A DNA stretch of 64,000 nucleotides from Strobilurus pachycystidiatus (GCA_019915135.1 JAHLMK010000003.1:868001-932000), one strand, 5' to 3'. Counted from the first letter of the stretch, positions 33,901 to 42,918 are shown. Numbers and translations are program-made. The notes: generated by a model not told the origin, from the sequence alone.

Positions 33901-36900
33901 CCACCATCTAACTCCTCTGATGATATGCCTCCGCTACTGGACGCCTCTGATTCCGAGTCTGACGACGACGACTTCTTGGCAGGTTACGCGGCAGGCGCCT
34001 CCGAATCCGGTGATAGTATGCCTGACTTGCAGGACATATCAGACAACGGGAGCGAATTCTCTAGCTCCGAGTTGGACTCTGATGTTGACTCTGAGCTCCT
34101 CCCAGCCTTAGAACGTCTCCCGGAACCGATTAGCTGCGCGCGTCTTGATTCAGGAGAAACAGACCGTGTCGATGATGTTATTCCGTCCGAGGATGGTCCC
34201 AGTAGTAACGATCTTGCTGCTGTGGACAATTGGCTCAGGACGGTGCTTTCGGATATCACTTCCAATGTCTTACCTGATTCTCGGCCCCACGCTACTGCAG
34301 CACCGAGCTATGACCTTCGTGAGAAGGTGTTTCGTGTTCCGAAAGATCTGACTTATCCCATGGTTGATGAACGGCAGATTGACACCTACGGCAGGGGAAT
34401 GTATTGTTATAGCCGATGGAATCCTCGCTATGAACGCGACGAACCTATCATTGATGCTCCTGCTCGAATCGGTGATGTTTACGGAAGTGCGACAGAATGG
34501 ATGCTCTCGCGTTTGGCTCCCTTCCCTGGCGAAGAACCTGGCTCAGCTGAAAATTGCTCGTTCTTGGCCTACCGCTGCTCGGAGACGCAGTATGTTATCT
34601 GCGATTCTTATTATGAGAGTTTTGAGCGCGATCAGTTAACCTTACCCATTGCTCTGCTTACAGACCCTACCTTTTGCATTGGCGAATGGTATGCCCGCGA
34701 ACAAAGTCTTGACAACGGTGTTACTTGGGAAGAGCACGCCGAAAGGAACTCTATGATTGGGTATGGTCAAATTCCTTGGATACTTGAGGATACGGCCGAG
34801 ACTTACCTCTCACTTCACGGTCCCTATGCCGGCGATGACAAGGCTGAGAACGTTCGTGAGCCTCGTTTCTCGGCTATTCGAAGGGATGATTACCTCTGGA
34901 TCTGGGATCGTCACCTCGACGTTAACGAGCTCTTGCGTTGTGAGTTGATGCGGAGGCCGCGCTTTGACTTGGCCCGTTGGTACCGAACTCGCCTAGCCCG
35001 TAGACACCGTCACTCTCAACACAAATTAGCTTGGGACCAGGATGACTTACCTCTCTGGGGAGTCTTCCATGACAATTTGATGGCCGTAGAGGACGACTTT
35101 CTGAGCACACCTACCTATGCATTATTCGATTCTGATGACATTGTCATCTACTCGTCCGGTGCTCAGATTCCTCGCGACCAGTACGCCGCCATCCAACGTA
35201 ATGCCTCTCGAATCAAGGATTCCGCGCGAAAGATTCCTCGTCCTATTGTCATCCCTGTCAAATTGAATGGTGAGCCTGTGCGCGCTCTCATTGATTCCGG
35301 TTCAATGACTGACATGGTTTCCAGCACCTTGACCGATCAGCTCAAACTTGCGAAGAAGGAGCTCGCTAGTCCTTTGGCATTGCAGTTAGCTGTCCAGGGT
35401 TCACGTTCGAAGATTAACTACTCGGCGTCAGCGAACTTTCGTTATCAAGGGATTAATGAGGAACGTACTTTTGATGTCGTGAACGTGTCCGGTTATGATC
35501 TCGTGTTGGGTACGCCTTGGTTGTTCCAACACAAGGTTGCTGTGGGGTTCAACGATCAGAAGGTGATAATTGGAAGCGATGTCAGCTTACCCATTACTTC
35601 CGGTCCTTGGGTTTCCCAGATTGCTTCGCGTGCCGTTACCGTTGCGAACGATGTACTCGAAAGATGCCGTCGTGAGATTATCGAGTATGCTCGTCCGCTT
35701 TTCAAGAAAGCAGCTGAGACTCCGTTGCCGCCACTACGTGATATCAATCGTGAAATTCCGCTTATTGATGAGAAGAAAGTTTACCATTTCCGACCATCCA
35801 AGTGCCCAGAGGCGTTTCGACAACAGTGGTCTCAGAAGAAGGATGACTACCTTCGAACAGGACGATGGAAGCTGTCCACTGCGAGAAATACGTCCCCGCT
35901 GCTGCTCATCCCTAAGATTGATGATCCAACACGTCTCCGCGTTGTTGGTGACTTCCGCGAACGAAATGCCAATACACATAAGCTTGCGTCTCCAATTCCA
36001 GATATAAATGGTATCTTACGTCGTGTCTCAAAAGCCCAGTTCCGCTCGTCAATGGACGGGAGCGACGCTTTCGAACAGATCCGGATTGTACCAGAGCATG
36101 TTTCTCGTTCGGCCATGGCAACACCTGACGGTGTGATGGTCAGCCTGGTTATTCAGCAAGGAGATACAAACGGACCTGCAACCTTTCAGGCGAGTATGTG
36201 TCGACTTTTCGCGGCCTTTATTGGTGTATGGCTTGAGGTATATCTTGACGATATCATTGTGTATTCCAACACTCTGGAGGAGCACATGAGTCACCTCAAG
36301 ACGGTCATTGGTATTTTGGCCAAGGAGAAGTTTTACCTGGCTGAGCGCAAGATGCACATCCTTGTCAATGAGGTCAAGGTCCTCGGACACATCATTGACG
36401 ACTCCGGAATTCGTATGGATCCACATAAGGTCGATTCAGTGCTGGAGTGGCCGACGCCTACGAACCGTGACCTTCTGCGAGGATTCCTCGGTTCCGTCGG
36501 TTACCTGGCTGACGATGTTGATTCTGTCCGTATCCCGATGGGTGTTCTCAGCTCAATTACAGGTGACGCTGTGCCGTTCCGTTGGGGTTACACAGAGCAG
36601 AGGGCCTTTGAAGACGTTAAACATCTGATTGCCTCGGGAAGTAAACGCTCTCGCGTACCTTTGGATTATTCGAAGGGTGCGCCGCCTATTTGGCTCGTTA
36701 CGGATGGTTGCACTACTGGGATTGCTGGCGTTATTGTCCAGGGTACCGATTGGAAGGACGGCAAGGTAGCCGCCTACTACTCCGCTAAGTTGAATTCCGC
36801 TCAACGGTGCTACCCTGTCTACGAGATTGAGATGCTGGCAGGTATTGAAACTATGCTTCGATATCAGGACATTCTGCAAGGAACTCACTTTACGTGGGTC

Positions 36901-39900
36901 ACTGATCATAAGGGTCTCGTCACATTTCCAGAGCAGAAGGAGATGTCGCCGCGCCAGCATCGCTGGATGGAAAAGATGGCGCGCTTTGATTTTGATATCA
37001 AGTACGTTCCCGGCTCAGAGAATGTCCTCGCAGACGCCCTATCACGAATCTATTCCAATGAGGCACCTGGCACAGTTCGTGCAAGGAGTGAATATACTTA
37101 TCATGATGTAGTGGACAACGACGTACTGAATGTCCACGATGTCACGATGCCTCTCCATGTTGGTCTTGAGGCCATCTCTCAGGTGAACGTCTCCATGATG
37201 ACGCTTCGGCCTAGAAAGCAGCGTGAACCTCAGCCCGTCAAGAGGCCGCGTCAAAAGCGCACCTTGAGTCCAGCGTCCGAGTTTGCGAAGAAAATGAAGG
37301 ACCGTTTCGTTCTTCGTGGGCCGCGCGAACGAAAGGAGGGCGAGGGTCAGGATAGCGCCAATGACTTGAACCCGAGTGCTGCCAACGACGTGAACCTGAG
37401 TGTGAACTCAGGTGTGAACCCAAGTGTGAACTTGGGTGTGAACCATGTGAACACGGGCGTGAACCAAGCACATGCAGGTATGCGTGAAAATGAGCGTGAG
37501 AGCTCCGAGCTCCCCGCTTCCGCCCAAACCCCGCAGATCATTGAGGCTGTGTCCTCCGCGGATCACAACTCTACGCCACACGAGTTTGACGATGACTCTT
37601 CCTTGCTTGACATCCTGTCTGGAGGGCGCGCCGGAATCGATTTGCTAGACATTGTTCGTAACCGCTATGCTGCCGACTCTGTCTTCCAAGCTGTACTTGC
37701 GAAACCCAAGGAGTTTCGTAACTTTGAAGTGACTTCTGATGGACTCGTCTACTTGAAACTGCAGGAACGTTCACTTCTATGCATCCCTAATCTTATGTTC
37801 AAGGGACGACGCCTCCGTGAGATTATTATCGATGAAGCTCATTCAGTTCTCGCACATCTTGGCGCAAAGAAAACCTTGGACTATCTCCGTTCTCACGTCT
37901 GGTGGAAATCAATCGCTAATGATGTTGACACCTTTTGTAAGACGTGTGCTACTTGCTATCGTACTAAGCCTAGTAATCAACAGCCATATGGACTACTACA
38001 TCCACTAGGACCTCCGACATATCCTTGGGAAGTGATCGGAATGGACTTTATGGGTCCACTCCCAGTATCCAAGAACCGCGACGGAGAATTCGACTTCATT
38101 ACCGTGATTGTCGATCATCTTACTGGTATGGTACACCTAGTCCCGAGTCGAACGAATTACAGTGCGAAAGACGTCGCAGAACTTGTGTTTTCAGAAGTGT
38201 ACAAGCTACACGGTCTCCCCAAAGCTATAGTGAGTGACCGCGACGTACGCTTCACAAGTGCGTTCTGGACACATCTTCACGCGTTAATCGGCTCTAAATT
38301 GAAGATGTCATCTGCATATCATCCCGAAACTGATGGACTCACTGAGCGCGCCAACCGCACGATTGAGCAGATGCTCAGACAATGTATTTCTCCCGACCAG
38401 AAGGATTGGGTATCCAGGCTCCCGGCTATTGAATTTGCCATCAACTTAGCCCGTTCCGAGACTACGGGGTACTCACCGTTCTTTCTGAACTCAGGACGAC
38501 TACCGCGTTCCATGATCTGGGACTCTGCATCGAAAGACGAGTTTCCCGGTGTTCGCATCTTTGCGCAGCGAATGAAGCAATCCATCATCGCCGCCCATGA
38601 TAGTATCCTGCAGGCTCGCGTTAAGCAAACGAGAGATGCAAATCGGAAACGCCGACCCGCACCTTTTGTTATCGATGATCTTGTGTACATCTCTACTCGC
38701 AATATCTCATTTCCTAAAGGCACCGTCCGTAAGCTCGTTCCCAAATACATGGGACCATACCGAATCCTCAAGGACTTTGGAAATTCCTCATTTCGAATAG
38801 AACTTCCTTCGAAGCTGAAACAGAGAGGAATTCACGATGTATTCCATGCGAACCTGTTGCGGATACACAAGCCGAACGACGACCGACTATTTCCAGGTCG
38901 TCTCGATACCCAAGTTCCGCCATTCGAAGGCGCCGAGAACGAATGGGCCGTGGAGAGAATCTTAACTCATTCTGGAAACGGTGTCAATGCAATGTTCAAG
39001 GTCAAGTGGAAGTCGGGGGACGTTACCTGGCTGCCGCTTAATAAGATTGAGCACCTTCACGCCCTCGGGGAATATCTTGAGGCCGTCGGAGTGGATACCA
39101 TCGCGCAATTAAAGTCGGGGAGGAACCGAATTCCCGAACTCGATGCGCAAACGGCTTTCGCGGGTGCCCTATCATTTGAATTAGAGGGCGACTCGACGCG
39201 TTATAAGCCAGAGGATGGACGTACCTTGTCCACAGAAGCCCTCCTTCTACCACTCTCTCCCTACTATCTCTCCATGTCCGACACCGACGCCTCCACTCCT
39301 CTGCCAGGCAACGGCACTCCTGCTCCCGCCGTCGCAGTCGGCACCGAGCCCGCGGAGATCCAGTTCCAAACCTCCTACCCTCTCCAACTCCTCGTCAATA
39401 ACGGCGCCATGTTCCGCGATGCCCAGCAGGGTCGCGCTGGCAACTTTCACCTTTACGAGGCCGACGACAGCGACAACCTCCTCACCCTCACTCCCGAGGA
39501 GATGCACTCGCAGGTGCTGATCAGTCAGGCCCTGGAGCACACCGAGTTTGTCGGCAACCACAATGTGGACATCTACCGTCGCGTCGCAGATGTCTTCAAC
39601 TCTATCCCTACCATCCACTGCCGTTTCACTGCCATGGACAAAGGCGGTTATCGCATCGACGACCTCTGGGACGATGAGGACATCCCCATCACCCCCTACC
39701 ACTTGTTCGGAGCGGACTCACTCACCATCGGCATTCACAACATCGGTCCCGGCGAAGAGCCCGTCCGTGCTTCCTCTGCTTTGCAGACAGCCCAACCCTC
39801 CACATCTTCCAACACTCCCGTTGTCCCTTTCCAAGTCGCAGACGCCGAGGTTTATCAGGCTCTCCTTGTTGACAAGACCCGTTCGTGGATGCGCGAGCGC

Positions 39901-40071
39901 GAGCACCGCGAGAAGAAAAAGGCTGAGCGCTTCGAGAAGAAGGCTGCTAAGCGTGCCGACGCTGCTGCGAAGAAAAAGGATGCGGAGGACAGCAAACTGA
40001 AGGCCCTGGCCAAGGCACGTGCTGCTGCTAAGAAAGCCAAGGCTGCCGCCATGGACGAGACCGAGGATTGA
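30982..40071 (+). CDS. Gag-Pol polyprotein of Ty3/gypsy element with extra C-terminal domain
   Basis: About 3029 residues in one frame from ATG 30982; an in-frame open stretch starts earlier but has no earlier ATG in a good position. Order: disordered acidic/Ser-rich N-terminus, a gag region near residues 535-700 (DPPEKYSGISDVRVFMKFV), the CCHC knuckle CFTCGKAGHMSYQC at 801, an unusual acidic spacer of about 560 residues, aspartic protease D1438 in ALIDSGSMTDM, RT with SSMDGSDAF and YLDD at 1754-1757, RNase H (VTDG near 1908, ADALSR), integrase HHCC finger from H2287, DDE D2355, D2419 and E2455 (D-35-E), and a chromodomain near 2654-2705 (EWAVERIL, FKVKWKSG with VTWLPL). After it comes a 265-residue domain from Met2765, ending in a Lys/Ala-rich coiled coil. 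No gag-pol frameshift site is used. Confidence 0.95.
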   Translation: MGYNLRLRGRPRANSAPQRLSTAPSSASQPGRGLGESNLGSPLTPFPPSFQNSAPMNRNPAVENAKPSGQLVSPSIPLGIAPEATVAIKIEPSEDVIPSESADIVEAGVGDDQRPWTVVTHTKSRSNDNDDSVSAFRNKVLNHEQEQLVKAAEYALSAQEQHKIARRNQALRIYDPGERSDVSDTVESTDVDVPRPESPELPYIGKGKGIDPRNWGNLDLDLDGDEGLMAQHALLDSMRRVAPKVSGPKHFSSHVLPVEESEDSDDGDESDSFETPLRVSVSPPEVPNAPAKSARVSLSTVKLAHSDSESSESEPEYTPSRPEKSVSLTSVPVQHRTTVEDVTESEDPEYEAPPKRGVKLSRYVLEEIPQKERKKNRPTSSRAKTIEPSESDSSIGLSRKSKSKSKKSRSKSHPKARATASPLTDVLASRVRDVVDEPRHRSKSKSKEMDEFMRPVTQIAPKSHLARLLNLVHSKKAAEPSDPSSSSSSSSSSSSSDSESESSSSSSSSSSDDHRRKSRKSKSHKKKKSKHSILKPDPPEKYSGISDVRVFMKFVTEGTAYVRDGRVPKKHRVLKLSHYLTGVAQDFYITSIADDVRNWRLKQFFMELYNYCFPLTFRLDQHQKLRRAFQNDKTVRQFTLELRELFNTVGIVDEREKVHKLWLSLNDYIQQGLWKERLTPETASYAEVERTAELLELIENVGRAGKGHSKKNGSSGASTKRQDGPRTSSHTQTQPQASGSGSRPSQDRTRHRHREDRNRNCSDRNGGRDNRDRRRDEHRPKSKRPELTDKQKDEYRAEGKCFTCGKAGHMSYQCPEGKTVSSRGSGPPGVRASAAAIAEALNTSQEPSPGMDDIWTGSVRFEMDGGNFELYNDDWMYESGAEEDDSPSDAESSTAASSSVDSEFAQLEVFIEDLYERQDYLDSLQLRVSRLGDEVSIGHDLEDELESEISDFNSLAALFENFSTHDDSDKENCPPSNSSDDMPPLLDASDSESDDDDFLAGYAAGASESGDSMPDLQDISDNGSEFSSSELDSDVDSELLPALERLPEPISCARLDSGETDRVDDVIPSEDGPSSNDLAAVDNWLRTVLSDITSNVLPDSRPHATAAPSYDLREKVFRVPKDLTYPMVDERQIDTYGRGMYCYSRWNPRYERDEPIIDAPARIGDVYGSATEWMLSRLAPFPGEEPGSAENCSFLAYRCSETQYVICDSYYESFERDQLTLPIALLTDPTFCIGEWYAREQSLDNGVTWEEHAERNSMIGYGQIPWILEDTAETYLSLHGPYAGDDKAENVREPRFSAIRRDDYLWIWDRHLDVNELLRCELMRRPRFDLARWYRTRLARRHRHSQHKLAWDQDDLPLWGVFHDNLMAVEDDFLSTPTYALFDSDDIVIYSSGAQIPRDQYAAIQRNASRIKDSARKIPRPIVIPVKLNGEPVRALIDSGSMTDMVSSTLTDQLKLAKKELASPLALQLAVQGSRSKINYSASANFRYQGINEERTFDVVNVSGYDLVLGTPWLFQHKVAVGFNDQKVIIGSDVSLPITSGPWVSQIASRAVTVANDVLERCRREIIEYARPLFKKAAETPLPPLRDINREIPLIDEKKVYHFRPSKCPEAFRQQWSQKKDDYLRTGRWKLSTARNTSPLLLIPKIDDPTRLRVVGDFRERNANTHKLASPIPDINGILRRVSKAQFRSSMDGSDAFEQIRIVPEHVSRSAMATPDGVMVSLVIQQGDTNGPATFQASMCRLFAAFIGVWLEVYLDDIIVYSNTLEEHMSHLKTVIGILAKEKFYLAERKMHILVNEVKVLGHIIDDSGIRMDPHKVDSVLEWPTPTNRDLLRGFLGSVGYLADDVDSVRIPMGVLSSITGDAVPFRWGYTEQRAFEDVKHLIASGSKRSRVPLDYSKGAPPIWLVTDGCTTGIAGVIVQGTDWKDGKVAAYYSAKLNSAQRCYPVYEIEMLAGIETMLRYQDILQGTHFTWVTDHKGLVTFPEQKEMSPRQHRWMEKMARFDFDIKYVPGSENVLADALSRIYSNEAPGTVRARSEYTYHDVVDNDVLNVHDVTMPLHVGLEAISQVNVSMMTLRPRKQREPQPVKRPRQKRTLSPASEFAKKMKDRFVLRGPRERKEGEGQDSANDLNPSAANDVNLSVNSGVNPSVNLGVNHVNTGVNQAHAGMRENERESSELPASAQTPQIIEAVSSADHNSTPHEFDDDSSLLDILSGGRAGIDLLDIVRNRYAADSVFQAVLAKPKEFRNFEVTSDGLVYLKLQERSLLCIPNLMFKGRRLREIIIDEAHSVLAHLGAKKTLDYLRSHVWWKSIANDVDTFCKTCATCYRTKPSNQQPYGLLHPLGPPTYPWEVIGMDFMGPLPVSKNRDGEFDFITVIVDHLTGMVHLVPSRTNYSAKDVAELVFSEVYKLHGLPKAIVSDRDVRFTSAFWTHLHALIGSKLKMSSAYHPETDGLTERANRTIEQMLRQCISPDQKDWVSRLPAIEFAINLARSETTGYSPFFLNSGRLPRSMIWDSASKDEFPGVRIFAQRMKQSIIAAHDSILQARVKQTRDANRKRRPAPFVIDDLVYISTRNISFPKGTVRKLVPKYMGPYRILKDFGNSSFRIELPSKLKQRGIHDVFHANLLRIHKPNDDRLFPGRLDTQVPPFEGAENEWAVERILTHSGNGVNAMFKVKWKSGDVTWLPLNKIEHLHALGEYLEAVGVDTIAQLKSGRNRIPELDAQTAFAGALSFELEGDSTRYKPEDGRTLSTEALLLPLSPYYLSMSDTDASTPLPGNGTPAPAVAVGTEPAEIQFQTSYPLQLLVNNGAMFRDAQQGRAGNFHLYEADDSDNLLTLTPEEMHSQVLISQALEHTEFVGNHNVDIYRRVADVFNSIPTIHCRFTAMDKGGYRIDDLWDDEDIPITPYHLFGADSLTIGIHNIGPGEEPVRASSALQTAQPSTSSNTPVVPFQVADAEVYQALLVDKTRSWMREREHREKKKAERFEKKAAKRADAAAKKKDAEDSKLKALAKARAAAKKAKAAAMDETED

Positions 40072-40092
40072 GTCTTCGCGAGTCGAAGACTC
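40070..40092 (+). other. Perfect hairpin over the polyprotein stop codon
   Basis: GAGTCTTCG (40070-40078) pairs with CGAAGACTC (40084-40092) around a 5-nt loop. The first arm begins within the TGA stop codon. It sits just before the polypurine tract and right LTR. Confidence 0.6.
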
Positions 40093-40102
40093 GGAGGGCG
40101 TA

Positions 40103-40358
40103 TGTAGCGTATTCGTCCTCGTAGTCGTTACCCAAAAGGGCTCAGGCCCAGATGTTTCCATATCTCATCTTATCTCTATTACTCAGCTGCCCCTTAGGTA
40201 TAAAAGGACTCGTAGCTCGCTGTATTTAGATTTAGGTCTTCTTGAATCACTACCACTTACAACAGTCATTCGAGCGACCGCCTGAGATCCCGACTCTCAG
40301 GATTCCCTTTCCATCCCGTGTGAACGGAACGTGGTCTCCTCGTCACGCTTCCGCCACA
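40103..40358 (+). repeat. 3' LTR of the gypsy element
   Basis: 256 bp, same ends as the 5' LTR, followed by the GTATC target copy. Confidence 0.95.
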
Positions 40359-40363
40359 GTATC

Positions 40364-40739
40364 GAGGCCGCCACAAATGTAGCTTATAGGTGAAAGATGC
40401 CTGCGGTATGTGAGTGTGATGCCCCAGATGTGATGTATCGTACCTTGGCAGAGCTGTTGTGAAAGCAAGTAGCGAGTGAAGAATGTCTGGGAGACTCAAA
40501 GGGGACACGACCATTTGAAGGTTAGCTGATACTCGAGTGGGGATTTACAACTAGTTTTTTTACTGTATACTTTAGTTAACAAATACATGGTTGAGCACAG
40601 TCGAAAAGGAAACAAACGTGATAAAAACTAATCAAAAAAACCCTCGCCGGGCGCGCATCCCACTCACGAGCTCTATATGGCTCGGAGCTCCTGGCCTCAT
40701 CTGAATCAATCATCATCAAACAAAGGGCCCGTCCACCAT
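40364..40739. other. Convergent/upstream spacer between ski8 and yap1
   Basis: No gene. The first about 130 bases differ noticeably from copy B (51301-51437), whereas 40494-40663 is indistinguishable from 51431-51600 by eye. Confidence 0.6.
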
Positions 40740-42340
40740 CTACGGTCGTTGCTTAGAAGCAGACAACTGACTGAGTATTGAATTCACCCCAGACGGCTCC
40801 AGCACCACCTTGCTCCCGTCACAGCGCGCCTTGCTCGAAAACTCGGAACACAGCTCGTTTATATCGCAGTCCTTCACAGAGCGTTAGAATGAGAGATAAT
40901 GCCGGAATGAAGACAAACCTTGAAATTTGGGTTCGACGTGATACTCCGCCACGCGCTCAGCACCTCAATGTTCTGGTCATTCTTCGTCGTCTTGGGGAAA
41001 CTTGACGTGCCCTGGCACGCCACGACTCCGAACGGGTTCATTGTGCTCAGCTCCTTCCTCGTCGTCGGCCCAGTGACGAACGTCGACATGCCCTCCTGCT
41101 CCATATGCCGCACGCAGTCGTTCTTGTTCCCCATGGGACAGACGTGTTTCTCGCTCTCCGACTCTGACGTCGACGACGAGGGCGTCCCAAACATCGCCTC
41201 GGACCCCTGTGACGAAGGCGAGCTAGACGACGTCGAGTTGGACGGAGAATGCGCCGCGCTCATGTTGAGCGGCGTCTGGTGCACTATCGGGCTGATGACG
41301 GACCCCGGCGACGACGAGTTGTTGAGCATATCCGTCATCGAGTCCATCCCGGGCGTAGGATTCAGATACCCGAACAGATCGTCCAGTGTGCCTGTATCTG
41401 CGCTATCTGTCGGTGCCCACGTCGACGACAGGTTCTGGAGATCAAAAGAAAAGTTGGGCGAGGTAGCGGAGTTCGTGACGGGTGGTGAGGATGTGGGCGT
41501 GGGGTCAAACATCGACGCCAGGGAAAAGTACGCTGGATTGCTGGCAATGGTCGTGAAATGCGAGGTGAGGTAGCCACCCTCGCGGTTGAAGCCAAAGTCC
41601 ATGCTGCCCGCGCCGCTGGTCGCTGTTGCTGTCGGCTCAGAGTCAAGCAGGTCCAGCATGTTGGGGTCAAAGGCGGTGAGCGAGGAGAGGTCAAGCGGGT
41701 TGGTATACTTCTCCAAAGACGGCTTTGGAGAGTTTCTGGAAAAGCTTGGCGACAGTGTGGTGGACTCGGGCGGCGAAGACGAGTTGGTGGAGGCTGCATT
41801 CTTGGGGACCGAGAACGTGAAAGATCCCTGTTTGAGCGCCATGTTTTCCGACTGTAACCGGCTGAGGAGATCGCGAAGGTTTTGATTCTCGGAAGTGGCC
41901 TGCTCATTGCGTGCCTCGAGAGAAGCAACTTTATCTTCAAGCTAGAAGCAAATCATTGATGAGTGAGCCGGAAACATCGGAGGCGCGACGTACATCCTTG
42001 ACGTGCTTTTCCTTGCGCTCCCTAAATGCGCGTTGAGCTGCTCGATTCTGCTCCTTGCGCTTCAGCAGACGGGTGTCGTCCTGTCAATATATGAGTAACA
42101 AGACAACGGGATGTGTGCCCAGTGGTGCACTTACCGGTCCACCGCCAGACTTGCGCCGCGACGCACCGCCCTTTTTGTTGCTGGCCGCTGCACGACGTTT
42201 AGACGGGCGGGAAGAACGCTTGGCACAAGGCAGCTTACATGTATGCTGTGCCTTTGAGCTCGGGCCCTCGTCCAGATCGTCGTCGGTGCGAGAGCATCCC
42301 GCGGTCCATTGCTCGGCGGAGGTGAAAGAGAGGCAGAGGA
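40740..42340 (-). CDS. YAP1: Yap1/AP-1-like bZIP transcription factor with redox cysteine domains
   Basis: Oxidative-stress regulator of the Pap1/Yap1 type. Resolved exons, 5' to 3': an exon ending at 42239 (DDDLDEGPSSKAQHT), 42187-42135 (SNKKGGASRRKSGGGP), 42080-41994 (basic region, LKRKEQNRAAQRAFRERKEK), 41941-40919 (leucine zipper LEDKVASLEARNEQATSENQ onward, Ser-rich activation region, n-CRD with CPMGNKNDCVRHME) and 40871-40740 with the c-CRD DCDINELCSEFSSKARC. The paired cysteine domains control nuclear export in this family. The N-terminal start exon could not be fixed; the open frame reaches about 42340. The region up to 42108 from the 5' side is duplicated at 51601-51833. Confidence 0.9.
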
Positions 42341-42918
42341 CGATGGGCGAGTGGTAGCCGGTGTCACGCGCCTACGCCGGGCTCAACGGCGTCGAGGTAG
42401 AGGAAAGAGAATGAATTACTCAGCACTGTTTCTCAAAGCCGTGATCGACCGCTCGTCTGCCGTCCTCGCGTGGGGATGTGTCTGCATATCATGACGAGGC
42501 GGTGGGTGGTGGGTGGGCCGCGGGGTGTTGCATCGTGGGTGATTGGGGTGCTGGCGTGTGCATGCGTGCGTGTGGTGGTGGGTTGCCGCGGTGGTGGTGG
42601 TGGGAGGAGGAGGGAATGGAGGGGCCCGGGGTGCGTGATGGCTGCGGGGTGTCGGGCAGGGTCCTGATCCGGGGTGGACCGGGGCTGGATGGCTGCACCC
42701 CCCCCTGCCCGCGCCCGTTCTTCACCCACCCCCGCGCGCGCGGCCCCGCACATGTGTGCATGGGTTGCGCTTTTGATTTTGGCGGGGACGCCCCGCCAAA
42801 ACCGTCAATTTTCCGGAATCCAGGGTCCTCGGCGTCACAGCTGGGGTTAGGGTTAGGCACTCTCAACTGACAGGGTCTCCCTCTCCCGGCCCCGTTGGAG
42901 CGTGCGTGACGGGTGCTG
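42341..42918. promoter_or_regulatory. GC-rich upstream region of yap1 with G4, palindrome and TTAGGG motifs
   Basis: The + strand has G-runs GGG, GGG, GGG and GGGG within 42504-42525, matching the quadruplex consensus. A perfect 11-bp palindrome with loop ACG lies at 42777-42801 (TTTTGGCGGGG and its complement). A short TTAGGGTTAGG is at 42847-42857. All three recur in copy B at +9493. Start exon or 5' UTR of yap1 may lie here. Confidence 0.5.

Larger units (their letters stand above)
30559..40358 (+). mobile_element. Complete Ty3/gypsy LTR retrotransposon (chromovirus type)
   Basis: Two LTRs of 256 bp (30559-30814 and 40103-40358) begin TGTAGCG and end CGCCACA. They are flanked by the 5-bp target duplication GTATC at 30554-30558 and 40359-40363. 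Both LTRs carry TATAAAAGG. A single frame of about 3030 codons fills the space between them. A purine-rich GGAGGGCGTA precedes the right LTR. The LTRs look identical in the stretches compared, so insertion is recent. The uninterrupted site exists in the duplicated copy near 51289. Every enzymatic motif needed for transposition is present. Confidence 0.97.

Noticed and set aside
42433..42870. Overlapping frames of 106-130 codons in the GC-rich yap1 upstream region
   Set aside because: Composition-driven (Pro/Gly/His runs on both strands); more likely regulatory or 5' UTR sequence.
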